Origin: Okeania sp. SIO3I5
GTDB lineage: Bacteria > Cyanobacteriota > Cyanobacteriia > Cyanobacteriales > Microcoleaceae
Direction of reading: 5' to 3'
NCBI RefSeq assembly: GCF_010672085.1
Contig: NZ_JAAHHT010000038.1
Coordinates: 1-61,526 of the forward strand
DNA length: 61,526 bases
Positions 15,783 through 24,838 of this stretch are shown one piece after another. How positions within the stretch are numbered: the stretch's first letter is position 1; each line of letters opens with the position of its first letter. Made by a program: the position numbers and the translations under genes. The notes under the pieces were generated by a model. That model was not told the origin of the DNA. It saw only the letters and a program-made list of their open reading frames with translations, and ran no database searches.

Positions 15783-16973
15783 ATGAAAAAAACAGTTGAA
15801 AAAGTTGCCATTATTGGTGCAGGGCCTGGTGGTTTAGCAACAGCGATCGCTCTGAGAAAACAAAGCATTGATGCCCATGTCTATGAGAAGGCAAAAGAAT
15901 TTCGTCCAGTGGGAGGTGGTCTCGGTTTAATGTCCAATGGTTTGAGGTGTCTGGATGCTATTGAACCAGAGATAGCTATTACACTAAAACTTGCAGGTTG
16001 TCAAGTAAAAAGAGTAACTGTGAACACAAGCGCTGGAGAAACCATTAGGACTACCGAAAGTACAATGATGGCTAAATACGGACAACCATTTTTAACTATT
16101 TGGTGGTGGCGGTTGCAACAGATTTTAGCATCTGCACTGCCACCAGAAGTTATTCACCTGAATCATAGTTACATAGGCTTTGAGCAAAATGAAAACACTG
16201 TCATTACTCACTTTGATAATGAAAAAACTGTCGATTCAGATTTGCTCATTGGAGCTGATGGGGTAAACTCTACAGTTAGACAAACATTAATTGATGATGG
16301 TCAACCAAGATATCTTGGTACGATGTCTTGGCGTACTGTCATTAATTATAACAAGAACAACAATCTACTACCACCAAATGAAGTCGTCGTTATGAGGGGA
16401 GAAAAAAGCATATTATTCCTGCTTAACTTAGGGGAGGGAAATATGTATTGGGGCGCTAGGAAGGTATTGTCAGATTCCTCTCTTTCCAACACTGCTACTG
16501 AGGTTAAGTCTCGTGTTCTCAAAGAATTCGCTGATTGGATCGAGCCAGTGCGGAAACTAATCGAAGCAACTGATGCTGAACGGATATTAGAAAGGCCAAT
16601 ATGCGACAAACCGCCATTAAAACAATGGAGTTATGGCAGGGTGACGTTATTGGGAGATGCAGCTCATCCCATGTCACCACTGGCAGGGCAAGGAGCAAAT
16701 ACCACTTTTGAAGATGCTTATGAACTTGCCGAATGTCTGTGCAACTTCTCAGACTTGCAAACAGCTCTCAGTGCCTACGACAACCGTCGCATCCAACGTA
16801 CAGCAATTATTCAAACTCTTACAGGGGAGAGTGAGAAAGGCTTAGATAAACCTACTCAGCAAACTAACCAACAGTCACAGCAGGAACGTGAAGAATTTCA
16901 AAATTGGCTGTATGATTACAATCCAAAATCAGAGTCGCGTCTGAGACCTTGGAAAGAAAAAGTAGTAATATAA
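15783..16973 (+). CDS. FAD-dependent monooxygenase 1
   Basis: This 396-residue group A flavoprotein monooxygenase is of the aromatic-hydroxylase/zeaxanthin-epoxidase-like type. The dinucleotide motif GAGPGG (11-16) sits in VAIIGAGPGGLATAIALRKQ, the mid-protein DG motif is LLIGADGVNS (about 154-163), and the FAD-ribityl GD motif is LLGDAAHPMSPLAGQGANTT (about 287-306). These features predict NAD(P)H- and O2-dependent hydroxylation or epoxidation of an unknown substrate in the cytosol. The C-terminus (FQNWLYDYNP, ESRLRPWKEKVV) is shared with paralogues 2 and 3. First of a tandem array, 32 nt before the next member. The spacer contains AAAGGAAACAAG, a likely ribosome-binding region. Confidence 0.92.
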   Translation: MKKTVEKVAIIGAGPGGLATAIALRKQSIDAHVYEKAKEFRPVGGGLGLMSNGLRCLDAIEPEIAITLKLAGCQVKRVTVNTSAGETIRTTESTMMAKYGQPFLTIWWWRLQQILASALPPEVIHLNHSYIGFEQNENTVITHFDNEKTVDSDLLIGADGVNSTVRQTLIDDGQPRYLGTMSWRTVINYNKNNNLLPPNEVVVMRGEKSILFLLNLGEGNMYWGARKVLSDSSLSNTATEVKSRVLKEFADWIEPVRKLIEATDAERILERPICDKPPLKQWSYGRVTLLGDAAHPMSPLAGQGANTTFEDAYELAECLCNFSDLQTALSAYDNRRIQRTAIIQTLTGESEKGLDKPTQQTNQQSQQEREEFQNWLYDYNPKSESRLRPWKEKVVI

Positions 16974-17005
16974 CAACAAATACCAATTCAAAGGAAACAA
17001 GCAAA

Positions 17006-18205
17006 ATGAGAGAAATGTCAAAACCTGTTGTGGAAAAAGTTGCCATTATTGGTGCAGGACCTGGTGGTTTAGCAACAGCGATCGCTCTGAGAAAACAAGG
17101 CATTGATGCTCATGTCTATGAGAAGGCCAGGGAATTTCGTCCAGTGGGAACAGGTTTAGGTTTAATGCCCAATGGTCTGAGATGCCTGGATGCCATTCAA
17201 CCAGGTATATTGAATACACTAAAAATTTCAGGTTGTCAACTCCAGAGAACTACCTTGAAGACAACCAGTGGAGAAATCATTAGGAGTACGGAACATAGCA
17301 TAGTAGCCCAAAAATACGGACAACAACTTTTAACTATTTGGTGGTGGCGTTTGCAACAGATTCTGGCATCATTTCTCCCACCAGATGTTATTCATCTAAA
17401 TTATCGTTGCATCAACTTTGAACAAAATGAAAATACTGTCATTACCCACTTTGAAAATGGCAAAACTGTTGTAGCAGATTTGCTCATTGGAGCGGATGGT
17501 GGAAATTCTGTAGTCAGACAAAAATTGATTGGTGATGGGCAACCTCAATATCTTGATACTATGTCTTGGCGTGCTGTTCTTGACTATAACGAGGAGTTAG
17601 TGCCACCTGATGAAGCCATTATGATCAAGGGAGAACAAAGTCTATTTTTTATCTTCAATTTAGGGGAGGGAAATATGAACTGGATTGCTCAGAAAGCATT
17701 GTCAGAAGCATCTTTTTCCTCTACCCCTGCTGAAACTAAGTCTCATGTTGTCAAAGAATATGCTAATGGGAACAAATTAGTGGAGAAAGTGATAGAAGCA
17801 ACCAATGCCGAACGCATCTTGGAAACTCCTATCTGCCACATACTACCATTAAACCAATGGAGTTATGGTAGGGTGACCCTATTGGGAGATGCTGCTCATC
17901 TGATGCCACCATCATCAGGGCAAGGAGCTAATACGACTTTTGAAGATGCTTATGAACTTGCTGAGTGTCTGGGTAATTTTCCAGACCTAGAAACTGCTCT
18001 AAGTACCTATGATCAACGTCGCATTCAGCGCACAGCGATTATTCAAACCCGTAGCACTAAAGGGCATAAACTCCAGTTCTCTCCACCGACTCAGCAAACA
18101 AACCAAAAGTCACCGCAGGATTTTCAAGAGTTTCAAAATTGGCTTTATGAGTATGATCCAAAATCAGAGTCGCGTCTGAAACCTTGGAAAGAAAAAGTAG
18201 TATAA
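17006..18205 (+). CDS. FAD-dependent monooxygenase 2
   Basis: A paralogue of the preceding gene. I chose ATG 17006 (MREMSKPVVEKVAIIG) because copies 3 and 4 begin with the same MRE(M/T)SKP sequence after the same AAGGAAAC-containing spacer; the longer frame from 16949 would overlap gene 1. FAD motifs are GAGPGG, LLIGADGGNS and LLGDAAHLMPPSSGQGANTT. The DG motif has Gly where the others have Val or Ile, and the proline after DAAH is replaced by Leu. These changes around the flavin pocket may alter specificity. The substrate-domain strand TIWWWRLQQILAS is shared with copy 1. Same strand and tight spacing suggest one transcript with genes 1 and 3. Confidence 0.92.
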   Translation: MREMSKPVVEKVAIIGAGPGGLATAIALRKQGIDAHVYEKAREFRPVGTGLGLMPNGLRCLDAIQPGILNTLKISGCQLQRTTLKTTSGEIIRSTEHSIVAQKYGQQLLTIWWWRLQQILASFLPPDVIHLNYRCINFEQNENTVITHFENGKTVVADLLIGADGGNSVVRQKLIGDGQPQYLDTMSWRAVLDYNEELVPPDEAIMIKGEQSLFFIFNLGEGNMNWIAQKALSEASFSSTPAETKSHVVKEYANGNKLVEKVIEATNAERILETPICHILPLNQWSYGRVTLLGDAAHLMPPSSGQGANTTFEDAYELAECLGNFPDLETALSTYDQRRIQRTAIIQTRSTKGHKLQFSPPTQQTNQKSPQDFQEFQNWLYEYDPKSESRLKPWKEKVV

Positions 18206-18238
18206 CAACAAATACCAGAAAAAAAGGAAACACGTCAA

Positions 18239-19432
18239 ATGAGAGAAACGTCAAAACCTCTTGTGAACAAGGTTGCCATTATTGGTGCAGGTCCTGGTGG
18301 TCTAGCAACAGCGATCGCTCTCAGAAAACAAGGTATTGATGCTCATGTCTATGAGAAAGCCAGGGAATTTTCTCCAGTGGGAGCAGGTGTATCATTAAAA
18401 CCTAATGGTATGAGATGTCTTGATGCAATTCAACCTGGTTTAGTAGATAAACTAAGACGTTTGGGTTTTCAAGTGCAGATAACAACTTTGAAAACAAGCA
18501 CTGGAGAAACTATTTGGACGACCAAAACTCCGATGATGCCAAAAGATCAAGAGCTAACATTTGCTATTTGGTGGTGGCATTTGCAACATATTCTAGTATC
18601 AGAGCTACCATCAGAAGTTATTCACTTGAATCATTCTTGCATCAACTTTGAGCAAAATGAAAACAGTGTCACTACCCAATTTGAAAATGGAAAAACAGTC
18701 GAAGCAGACCTATTAATTGGAGCTGATGGCATAAATTCTAGAGTCAGAGAAATATTAATAGGTGATGGGCAACCCAGGTATTCTGGTAGTATGTGTTGGC
18801 GTGCTATTATTGACTATAGAGGCGAACTACTGTTACCCAATGAAGGTCTAATAATTAGAGGAGAACAAACTGCAATGATTTTGTACCCTCTGGGTGAAGG
18901 AAAGATGAACTGGTCTGCTGGTAAACCATTTCCAGAATCTTTTGTCTCTCCTAGTGCTGCTGAGGTAAAATATCGGGTTCTCAAAGAATTTTCTAATTGG
19001 ATGAAACCAATACTAGAAATGATAGCTGAAACCGATGCTGAAACCATCTTAGAATCACCTATTTGCAGAAGACTGCCATTGAAGCAATGGAGTTATGGTA
19101 GGGTTACATTATTGGGAGATGCAGTTCATGGGATGTCACCGGGAGGAGGTCAAGGAGCTAATACTACTTTTGAAGACGCTTACGAACTTGCTGAATGTTT
19201 GTACAATTTCCCAGATTTACAAACTGCACTTAGTAACTATGATCAACGTCGTATTCAACGTACAGTAGTTATTCAAAACTATAGTGAGAAAATGGAGAAA
19301 ATTTCTTATCAGAACATCGAGGAGCAAAACCAACAGTCGCAGGAAAATTTTGCAGAGTTTGAACGTTGGTTATATGATTACGATCCTAACTTAGAGTCCC
19401 GTCTGAGACCTTGGAAAGAAAAAGTAGTATAG
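18239..19432 (+). CDS. FAD-dependent monooxygenase 3
   Basis: Third tandem paralogue, 397 residues, starting MRETSKPLVNKVAIIGAGPG. Motifs are GAGPGG, LLIGADGINS and LLGDAVHGMSPGGGQGANTT; note DAVHG in place of the usual DAAHP. C-terminus LYDYDPNLESRLRPWKEKVV is shared. The stop is TAG, whereas paralogues 1 and 2 and the fragment at 22166 end TAA followed by CAACAAATA. Here a family H element begins right inside the stop codon (AGCGCTACGC at 19431), and the expected TAACAACAAATA continues after it at 19557. The insertion replaced the stop without changing the protein. Probable operon with genes 1 and 2. Confidence 0.92.
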   Translation: MRETSKPLVNKVAIIGAGPGGLATAIALRKQGIDAHVYEKAREFSPVGAGVSLKPNGMRCLDAIQPGLVDKLRRLGFQVQITTLKTSTGETIWTTKTPMMPKDQELTFAIWWWHLQHILVSELPSEVIHLNHSCINFEQNENSVTTQFENGKTVEADLLIGADGINSRVREILIGDGQPRYSGSMCWRAIIDYRGELLLPNEGLIIRGEQTAMILYPLGEGKMNWSAGKPFPESFVSPSAAEVKYRVLKEFSNWMKPILEMIAETDAETILESPICRRLPLKQWSYGRVTLLGDAVHGMSPGGGQGANTTFEDAYELAECLYNFPDLQTALSNYDQRRIQRTVVIQNYSEKMEKISYQNIEEQNQQSQENFAEFERWLYDYDPNLESRLRPWKEKVV

Positions 19433-19551
19433 CGCTACGCGCTAGGGAATAGGGAATAGGGAATAGGGAATAGTAGAGTTTCAAAGGGTTTTCCTAGGTC
19501 ATGCTGCGCAAACAGGATTTATAAATGTCCTAACCTTAATGCGTAATACTA
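19431..19551. mobile_element. family H element inserted at the monooxygenase 3 stop codon
   Basis: Flanked by TAGTAT on both sides (19425-19430 and 19552-19557), a 6-bp target duplication. The ends are loosely inverted (GCTACGCGCTAGG against CCTTAATGCGTAATACTA). The interior has a GGGAATA tandem repeat (19443-19471) and GGATTTATAAATGTCCTAAC. A reversed relative lies at about 35843-36029, itself interrupted by a family A element. Confidence 0.8.
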
Positions 19552-19566
19552 TAGTATAACAACAAA

Positions 19567-19695
19567 TATAGCAATATGAAATAATTCGGTAAAAAAAGCT
19601 GTAGGGGTTTGGTCTCCAAACCCAAACGCATAAGGGATTTGGAGACCAAATTCCTACGATAAAATGTGACAACATGGATCGCGGATTGCTATATA
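19567..19695. mobile_element. family D element (TATAGCAAT ends)
   Basis: Ends TATAGCAAT and ATTGCTATA are inverted. The centre is a near-palindrome (GTAGGGGTTTGGTCTCCAAA against TTTGGAGACCAAATTCCTAC). It cuts into the post-monooxygenase spacer TAACAACAAATA. A relative is at about 29228-29325. Confidence 0.8.
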
Positions 19696-19701
19696 TAGTC
19701 T

Positions 19702-19741
19702 TTGACATACTCCCGTAAGGGCAACGTCGGGAGTATGTCAA
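19702..19741. terminator. perfect 14-bp inverted repeat before the MscS gene
   Basis: TTGACATACTCCCG (19702-19715) pairs exactly with CGGGAGTATGTCAA (19728-19741) around a 12-nt loop. It would block read-through from the monooxygenase array into the channel gene. The same arm TTGACATACTCCCGACG occurs at 36045-36061, so it may be the end of a mobile element rather than a native terminator. Confidence 0.5.
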
Positions 19742-19786
19742 TACTATTTCTTCCAAATATTAAGTTAATTCTGTACAGGTACTTAT

Positions 19787-21721
19787 ATGACAAGACTTCA
19801 AAAATATCTATTTAGATTTGCCCTTATAGTTTGCATCAGTTTACTATCAGTATTTCTATTTTCTCCTGTCCAAGCTCAAGATACAACAAGTGTCAAAGTT
19901 CCAGTGGTATTAGATGGTCGAAAATTGTTAGAAATTGACGCTTTGGGAAAACTGACAGCTCAGGAAAGAGCAGAATTTATCACATTAACTCTAGAGTCAG
20001 CCTTAGCTGATAGTATTGAAAGGGGAACACCTCCAGAGGTAAAAGTGGTTCGCTCCAATCAAAATGTGGTATTGAAAGTTGATAGTCGTCCCTTGCTAGA
20101 GTTGCCAGAGGATACCTTCAACTCTATTTACTCAGAGATGCAGCCGCAAATATGGCAGGAACAACTCCAGCAGGGTTTAGAGAAAAGTTGGCGGGAACGC
20201 ACACCCGCTTATACCCGTTGGGCAGTCAAAATGCTGATAATTGCTTTTATGACTACTCTGTTGCTTCAGGGGGGACTCGTATTGCTGTTTCGTTTCATTC
20301 TACGCCGGAAAATCAAAGATCCTCAGAGACGCTGGCACTCTTTACAACTATTAGTTTTGGTATTGTTGCAAGTGGGAATATGGGCGACATTCATCAATTA
20401 TGGAGTTCAATTATTTCCCATAACTAGAGGTTGGTTTTACGAGATTTTTCAACTTCTAGACAGTACATTTAATGCCAGAATGTTCCAATTGGGAGAAGAA
20501 ACCATTTCTCTCAACCGAATATTAGCGATCGCTCTAACTATCATTGCACTTTGGATAGGGGTAAGTTGGTTTGTCAGTATTCTCAAATCTCGCTTGCTCC
20601 CTCTCACGGAAGCAGAACCCAGTCACCAAGATACAATTGCTTTTTTTGTTCAATACGGACTACTCGGTTTAGGGGGTATCCTAATTCTTAATGCTGGAGG
20701 AGTAGACTTTCAATCTCTAGCTTTCTTGTTAGGAGCGCTCGGAGTTGGTATTGGTTTTGGATTACAAAATATTGTTAAAGACTTTATTTGTGGGTTAATT
20801 TTAATTGTCGCTCGTCCGATCAAAGTTGGAGAATTAGTTCAAGTAGGAGATTTTCAAGGTTTAGTTCAACGCATTGGTACCAGAACTACTGAGATTTCCA
20901 ATATCGAACGCTATATTATTACTATTCCCAATTCTCGCTTTATTGAAGGGGAAGTCCTCAACTGGAACCGTAGCGGTATAACTAGGGTAAAAGCTTATGT
21001 GAAAATTCCCTATGGAACAGATATTGATTTTGTCTACAAGGTTCTACTTGCTGCAGCGCAAGTGGAACATCCAGATATTCTCCGCCATCCTCCCCCCAAG
21101 GTAAAATTTCGGGAATATACAGAGGATGGGTTACAGTTTCGGGTAGTGGCATTTATCCGCGATCCTCTGAAGCAACCAAAGGTGAAAACCCACCTGTATA
21201 ACCAGATAGAAAGATACTTGCGAAAGTATGGAGTCGAAGTTGCTCGTCCCCAACAAGATCTACATCTTAAAGACTTAGATCCAGAAATCTATGCTTGGAT
21301 GCGATCGCAAACTCCTGTAGAATATCAAGTTCTACCTCAAGAAATTCCATCTATTGAACCACCTCCGAGCAAAGAAGAGTACGACTGGGAAGCAATATCT
21401 AGTGCGATGCGTGGAGAGAATGGAGTTTCTATCAAAGATCGACGATTTCAATTTAAGCTCTTCAAAAATGTCTTTTTAGGTTCCGAAGCAGTAGAGTGGT
21501 TAATGATTAATGAACGATCTACCAGGGAAGAAGCGATTTTAATGGGCGAGTTAATGTTACAAAAGGGAATAATTCATCACGTCCTAGACGAACATAATTT
21601 TAAAGATGAACCTCTTTTTTATCGGTTTTATTATGATGAAATTGAGAATAACCTTAGCACCAATTCTAATAGTTCAGAAAATGAAAGTGATTCAAAGCTA
21701 CAAGATGATTCTAATGAATAA
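19787..21721 (+). CDS. MscS-family mechanosensitive channel with C-terminal DEP domain
   Basis: This 644-residue protein has a signal peptide (to about residue 30, SPVQAQD) and a periplasmic region of about 110 residues. Several membrane segments lie between about 145 and 330. The MscS pore/beta domain has the signature FLLGALGVGIGFGLQNIVKD, then ARPIKVGELVQVGDFQG and ITIPNSRFIEGEVLNW. After the usual C-terminal alpha/beta domain, residues about 545-620 form a DEP domain (FKLFKNVFLGSEAVEWLM, then GELMLQKGIIHHVLDEHNF and FYRFYYDE). DEP domains bind membranes or signalling proteins, so gating may be tuned by a partner. The channel would release solutes on hypo-osmotic shock. Its segment sits where a further monooxygenase gene once stood. 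Confidence 0.9.
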   Translation: MTRLQKYLFRFALIVCISLLSVFLFSPVQAQDTTSVKVPVVLDGRKLLEIDALGKLTAQERAEFITLTLESALADSIERGTPPEVKVVRSNQNVVLKVDSRPLLELPEDTFNSIYSEMQPQIWQEQLQQGLEKSWRERTPAYTRWAVKMLIIAFMTTLLLQGGLVLLFRFILRRKIKDPQRRWHSLQLLVLVLLQVGIWATFINYGVQLFPITRGWFYEIFQLLDSTFNARMFQLGEETISLNRILAIALTIIALWIGVSWFVSILKSRLLPLTEAEPSHQDTIAFFVQYGLLGLGGILILNAGGVDFQSLAFLLGALGVGIGFGLQNIVKDFICGLILIVARPIKVGELVQVGDFQGLVQRIGTRTTEISNIERYIITIPNSRFIEGEVLNWNRSGITRVKAYVKIPYGTDIDFVYKVLLAAAQVEHPDILRHPPPKVKFREYTEDGLQFRVVAFIRDPLKQPKVKTHLYNQIERYLRKYGVEVARPQQDLHLKDLDPEIYAWMRSQTPVEYQVLPQEIPSIEPPPSKEEYDWEAISSAMRGENGVSIKDRRFQFKLFKNVFLGSEAVEWLMINERSTREEAILMGELMLQKGIIHHVLDEHNFKDEPLFYRFYYDEIENNLSTNSNSSENESDSKLQDDSNE

Positions 21722-21727
21722 GGATTT

Positions 21728-21855
<128 letters not shown>

Positions 21856-22031
21856 GATTCAATAATTAATAGACCTCTCCAGAAAAGAGGGAACACTTAA
21901 CACTTAACAGGGAACAGGTGACCAACCCCTAACCCCTCCTGGGAGGGGAATAATTGATAATTTATCAATAAGAATTGATTTTATTTTTTATTTTCGGAGA
22001 TGTCTAATAATTAACAATTAGAGTCCCATCT

Positions 22032-22164
22032 GATATCAAATCCGGTAATATTGGTAGAAAAAAGCAGAGAAACCGGGTTTGTATCATAAGCTCTACAATA
22101 CTAACATTGACCTCCCACAAACCCGGTTTCTTATAACACTTCCGTTGCCAAACGGATTTGATAT
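22032..22164. mobile_element. family B element, variant ends (GATATCAAATCCGG)
   Basis: GATATCAAATCCGG at 22032-22045 pairs with CGGATTTGATAT at 22153-22164. Inside is an imperfect palindrome GAAACCGGGTTTGT / ACAAACCCGGTTTC. Its right end abuts the monooxygenase 3' remnant. Confidence 0.8.
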
Positions 22165-22195
22165 GAAACCTTGGAAACAAAAAGTAGTAGTATAA
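22165..22195 (+). pseudogene. 3' remnant of a lost monooxygenase gene
   Basis: Ten codons at 22166-22195 (KPWKQKVVV then TAA), followed by CAACAAATACCAG, match the C-terminus KPWKEKVV and spacer of monooxygenases 1 to 3. With the truncated post-gene spacer after monooxygenase 3 (19557-19566), this marks both edges of a missing array member. Confidence 0.85.
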
Positions 22196-22229
22196 CAACA
22201 AATACCAGAAAAAAAAGGAAACAAGCAAA

Positions 22230-23408
22230 ATGAGAGAAACTTCTAAACCTGTTGTAGAAAAGGTTGCCATTATCGGAGGAGGTATTGGTGGTTTAGCAAC
22301 AGCGATCGCTTTGAGAAAACAAGGTATTGATGCCCATGTCTATGAGAAAGCTAGAGAGTTGCGCCCAGTTGGTGCAGGTTTATCCCTCAACCCCAACGGT
22401 TTAAAAGCTCTAGAGGCGATAAAACCAAGTCTAGTTGAACAATTGAAACAAGCAGGCAGCATACTCAAATTCATAAACTTGCGGAACAATACTGGGGAGA
22501 CAACTCAGCAAAAAAAAATCACCCTAATGGAAAAATACGGACAACCTATGTTGATTATCCGCTGGTCTAAATTACAGGAAATTCTAGCATCAGCACTTCC
22601 ACCAGAGATAATTCACCTGAATCATCGCTGCGTTAGCTTTACTCAAAATCATAACAGTGTAACAGTAGAATTTGAGGGTCAAAAAACAGTAGAGGTAGAC
22701 CTAGTAGTAGGAGCAGATGGAATTAAATCTGCTGTCAGACAAATACTAATTGGTGATGGCGAACCTCGCTATTTAGGTAGAATGTCTTGGCGTGGTCTGA
22801 TCAGGTATAGTCACGAACTACTTGCTGCTAATGAAGCGACTGCAATGATAGCCGCACCCAAGAACGTCACACTGATGGATGTGGGTGACGGATATATATC
22901 TTGGGGAGCAAAAATGCTATGTGTAGATGATTCTAGTTTAGGGAGTGCTGCTGATATCAAATCTCGACTTCTCAAAGAATTTGGTGAGTGGGCATCTCCT
23001 GTACCAGAGATTATAGAAGCAACAGATGCAGAAATCATTGTAGAACGACCGATATCGGATAGACCACCATTATCTAGTTGGAGCAAGGGGAGGGTTACAC
23101 TTTTGGGAGATGCTGCTCATCCCATGAGTCCATCTATTGGACAGGGAGCAAATACAGCTTTTGAAGATGGCTACGAGCTCTCCGAGTACCTGGCAAAAGC
23201 TCCTAACCTTGAGGCAGCTTTAGCCATCTATGATGAAAATCGCATAGAACGCACACAGATTATTCAAGCTCGTAGTGCTTTTTCGGGGAACCGAGCATAC
23301 AAACCTGACGGCGAAAAATATCTTCAGGAGAGATTGAGAAGTAATGAGGAGTTTGAAGACTGGCTTTATAAATACGAGCCATTAGCGATCGCGTCCCGTA
23401 TGGTATAG
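22230..23408 (+). CDS. FAD-dependent monooxygenase 4
   Basis: This 392-residue member starts MRETSKPVVEKVAIIGGGIG after the same AAGGAAACAAGC spacer as its paralogues. Motifs are GGGIGG (in place of GAGPGG), VVGADGIKS and LLGDAAHPMSPSIGQGANTA, all consistent with a working group A flavin monooxygenase. It is the most diverged copy: the substrate-binding region differs (LIIRWSKLQEILAS where copies 1 and 2 have LTIWWWRLQQILAS), and the C-terminal tail is shorter (FEDWLYKYEP, no LRPWKEKVV). It is separated from copies 1-3 by the MscS gene. A distinct substrate or regiochemistry is plausible but not shown. Confidence 0.92.
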   Translation: MRETSKPVVEKVAIIGGGIGGLATAIALRKQGIDAHVYEKARELRPVGAGLSLNPNGLKALEAIKPSLVEQLKQAGSILKFINLRNNTGETTQQKKITLMEKYGQPMLIIRWSKLQEILASALPPEIIHLNHRCVSFTQNHNSVTVEFEGQKTVEVDLVVGADGIKSAVRQILIGDGEPRYLGRMSWRGLIRYSHELLAANEATAMIAAPKNVTLMDVGDGYISWGAKMLCVDDSSLGSAADIKSRLLKEFGEWASPVPEIIEATDAEIIVERPISDRPPLSSWSKGRVTLLGDAAHPMSPSIGQGANTAFEDGYELSEYLAKAPNLEAALAIYDENRIERTQIIQARSAFSGNRAYKPDGEKYLQERLRSNEEFEDWLYKYEPLAIASRMV

Positions 23409-23857
23409 AATGAGAGGGAAGTGTGGGAAGGGTGGGAAGTGTGGGGAGTGTGGGGATATCTAGAAAGACTTGGCAATAGCGCTCGGTCACGAGAACATTT
23501 TTTATACCTACCCGAAAGTGCGATGTTATGATAAGATCAGGACTTACGCATTACCGCTATATCTAGTAGGGGCGGTTTCCTAGGTCATGCTCCTAATTAC
23601 GCGGAAAGCGACAGCATTCGGAACGAAACCGCCCCTACATTTGGTGTAAAATTTGATATGCGTGCGTAATATCATGTCCGGTTGAATAGTTTAAAAATGG
23701 AGGAGTCAGTAGTTGTAGGGGCGAGCAAGCGAATCGCCCCTACAGGAGTCAGGAGGGAAGAGGGGGGAATCTAAAGCTATAAGGAGGAAAAAGTTTTTTT
23801 ATCACGCTCTTATCCGGACATGATATAATTATCCATTATCCATTATCCATTAATGAA
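23409..23857. mobile_element. repeat cluster: tandem repeat, family C and family B elements
   Basis: Contents in order: GTGTGGGAA-type repeats (23418-23456); a family C element 23539-23669 (AGGACTTACGCA left end, GCGGTTTC core pair, right end truncated at GCGTGCGTAAT); a family B element 23668-23828 (TAATATCATGTCCGGTTG to TCCGGACATGATATAA) that overlaps the truncated end; then a TTATCCA tandem repeat (23829-23853) right before the hydrolase start. No gene seen. Confidence 0.8.
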
Positions 23858-24838
23858 ATGAACATTCGAGCCTTTTACCGAGCAACCAAAGTTGAGAACG
23901 CTCAACCACCATACGATACTATTCATCTGAAAGTGTTTTACCCAGGAAAAATATCAGAAGGTGAAATAGATATGAATCAAGAAATGATGCCAGTTGACTC
24001 TCAACACGCTCCGTTTCCCGTAGTGATTTTTTTGAGTGGGTTCAACTGCCATCCTCAAATGTATGAATGGTTGGCAGTCAAACTATCTGAACGCGGACTG
24101 GTAGTAGTGACATTTTCCTGGGTAGAAGAAAGTTTTCCAGGCAAAGTTAACATGACTCCAGGTATTAATTTCCAATTATGGAAACCTGATAACTATGGTA
24201 CAGGTTCTACATCTTCTACCTTACCTACCATTATTCTAGAACTAGAGAGATTGAATTCAGAAGGAATTCTTGCTGGTATGCTTGACCTAGAAAAAATTAT
24301 TTTGGGCGGGCATTCTGCTGGAGGTCGGATAGCTATGGAAAATGCTGACCCCAGATTTTATCCTCAAGTTGCAGCAGCTTTTGCCTATGGAACCACCTCT
24401 GTCGCTCCAGTGATTCTTGGGCATGAACTAGGAAAAATTTTGCCTCTAGCAGACTCACAACCACTACTTTTAATAGGTGGTACTTGTGATGGAGTGGTTG
24501 CAAAAATGAATGTTTATAATGGTTTCCCTGAAAATGCTACTATCGGTGTTGAGGAGACATTTGCTCAAGCAATTTCTGGGGGAAGAGATGATAGCTATTT
24601 ATTGTTATTAGAAGGGGCAAATCATTTTACTATTTCCGATCCTTTTGACCCCACAACTGCTAGACCTTTTTTGGACTTTCCTGCAACTAAACCAGAAGAT
24701 GAAATTCGTTCTCTCATGGCAGAAACAATAGGTTTATTTATTGATGCTCACGTTCGTCAACAGTCAATAGCATTTGATCAACTGAAGGAACTACTTAATA
24801 ACAGTCATCCCCTAATTAAATCATTTGAACGCAAATAA
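23858..24838 (+). CDS. alpha/beta hydrolase (chlorophyllase/dienelactone-hydrolase-like)
   Basis: This 326-residue protein has the alpha/beta-hydrolase plan: a strand-turn PFPVVIFLSGFNCHP that would form the oxyanion region, the nucleophile elbow GHSAGG (Ser about 153), and a late His in EGANHFT (about 256). An Asp after PLLLIGGTCDG is a candidate third catalytic residue. No signal peptide, so probably cytosolic. It likely cleaves an ester or related bond; the substrate is unknown. Its stop overlaps the ATG of the next gene (TAATG), so the two are translationally coupled, and the DUF3598 gene follows closely. The start lies after a TTATCCA repeat with no clear ribosome-binding site. Confidence 0.82.
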   Translation: MNIRAFYRATKVENAQPPYDTIHLKVFYPGKISEGEIDMNQEMMPVDSQHAPFPVVIFLSGFNCHPQMYEWLAVKLSERGLVVVTFSWVEESFPGKVNMTPGINFQLWKPDNYGTGSTSSTLPTIILELERLNSEGILAGMLDLEKIILGGHSAGGRIAMENADPRFYPQVAAAFAYGTTSVAPVILGHELGKILPLADSQPLLLIGGTCDGVVAKMNVYNGFPENATIGVEETFAQAISGGRDDSYLLLLEGANHFTISDPFDPTTARPFLDFPATKPEDEIRSLMAETIGLFIDAHVRQQSIAFDQLKELLNNSHPLIKSFERK

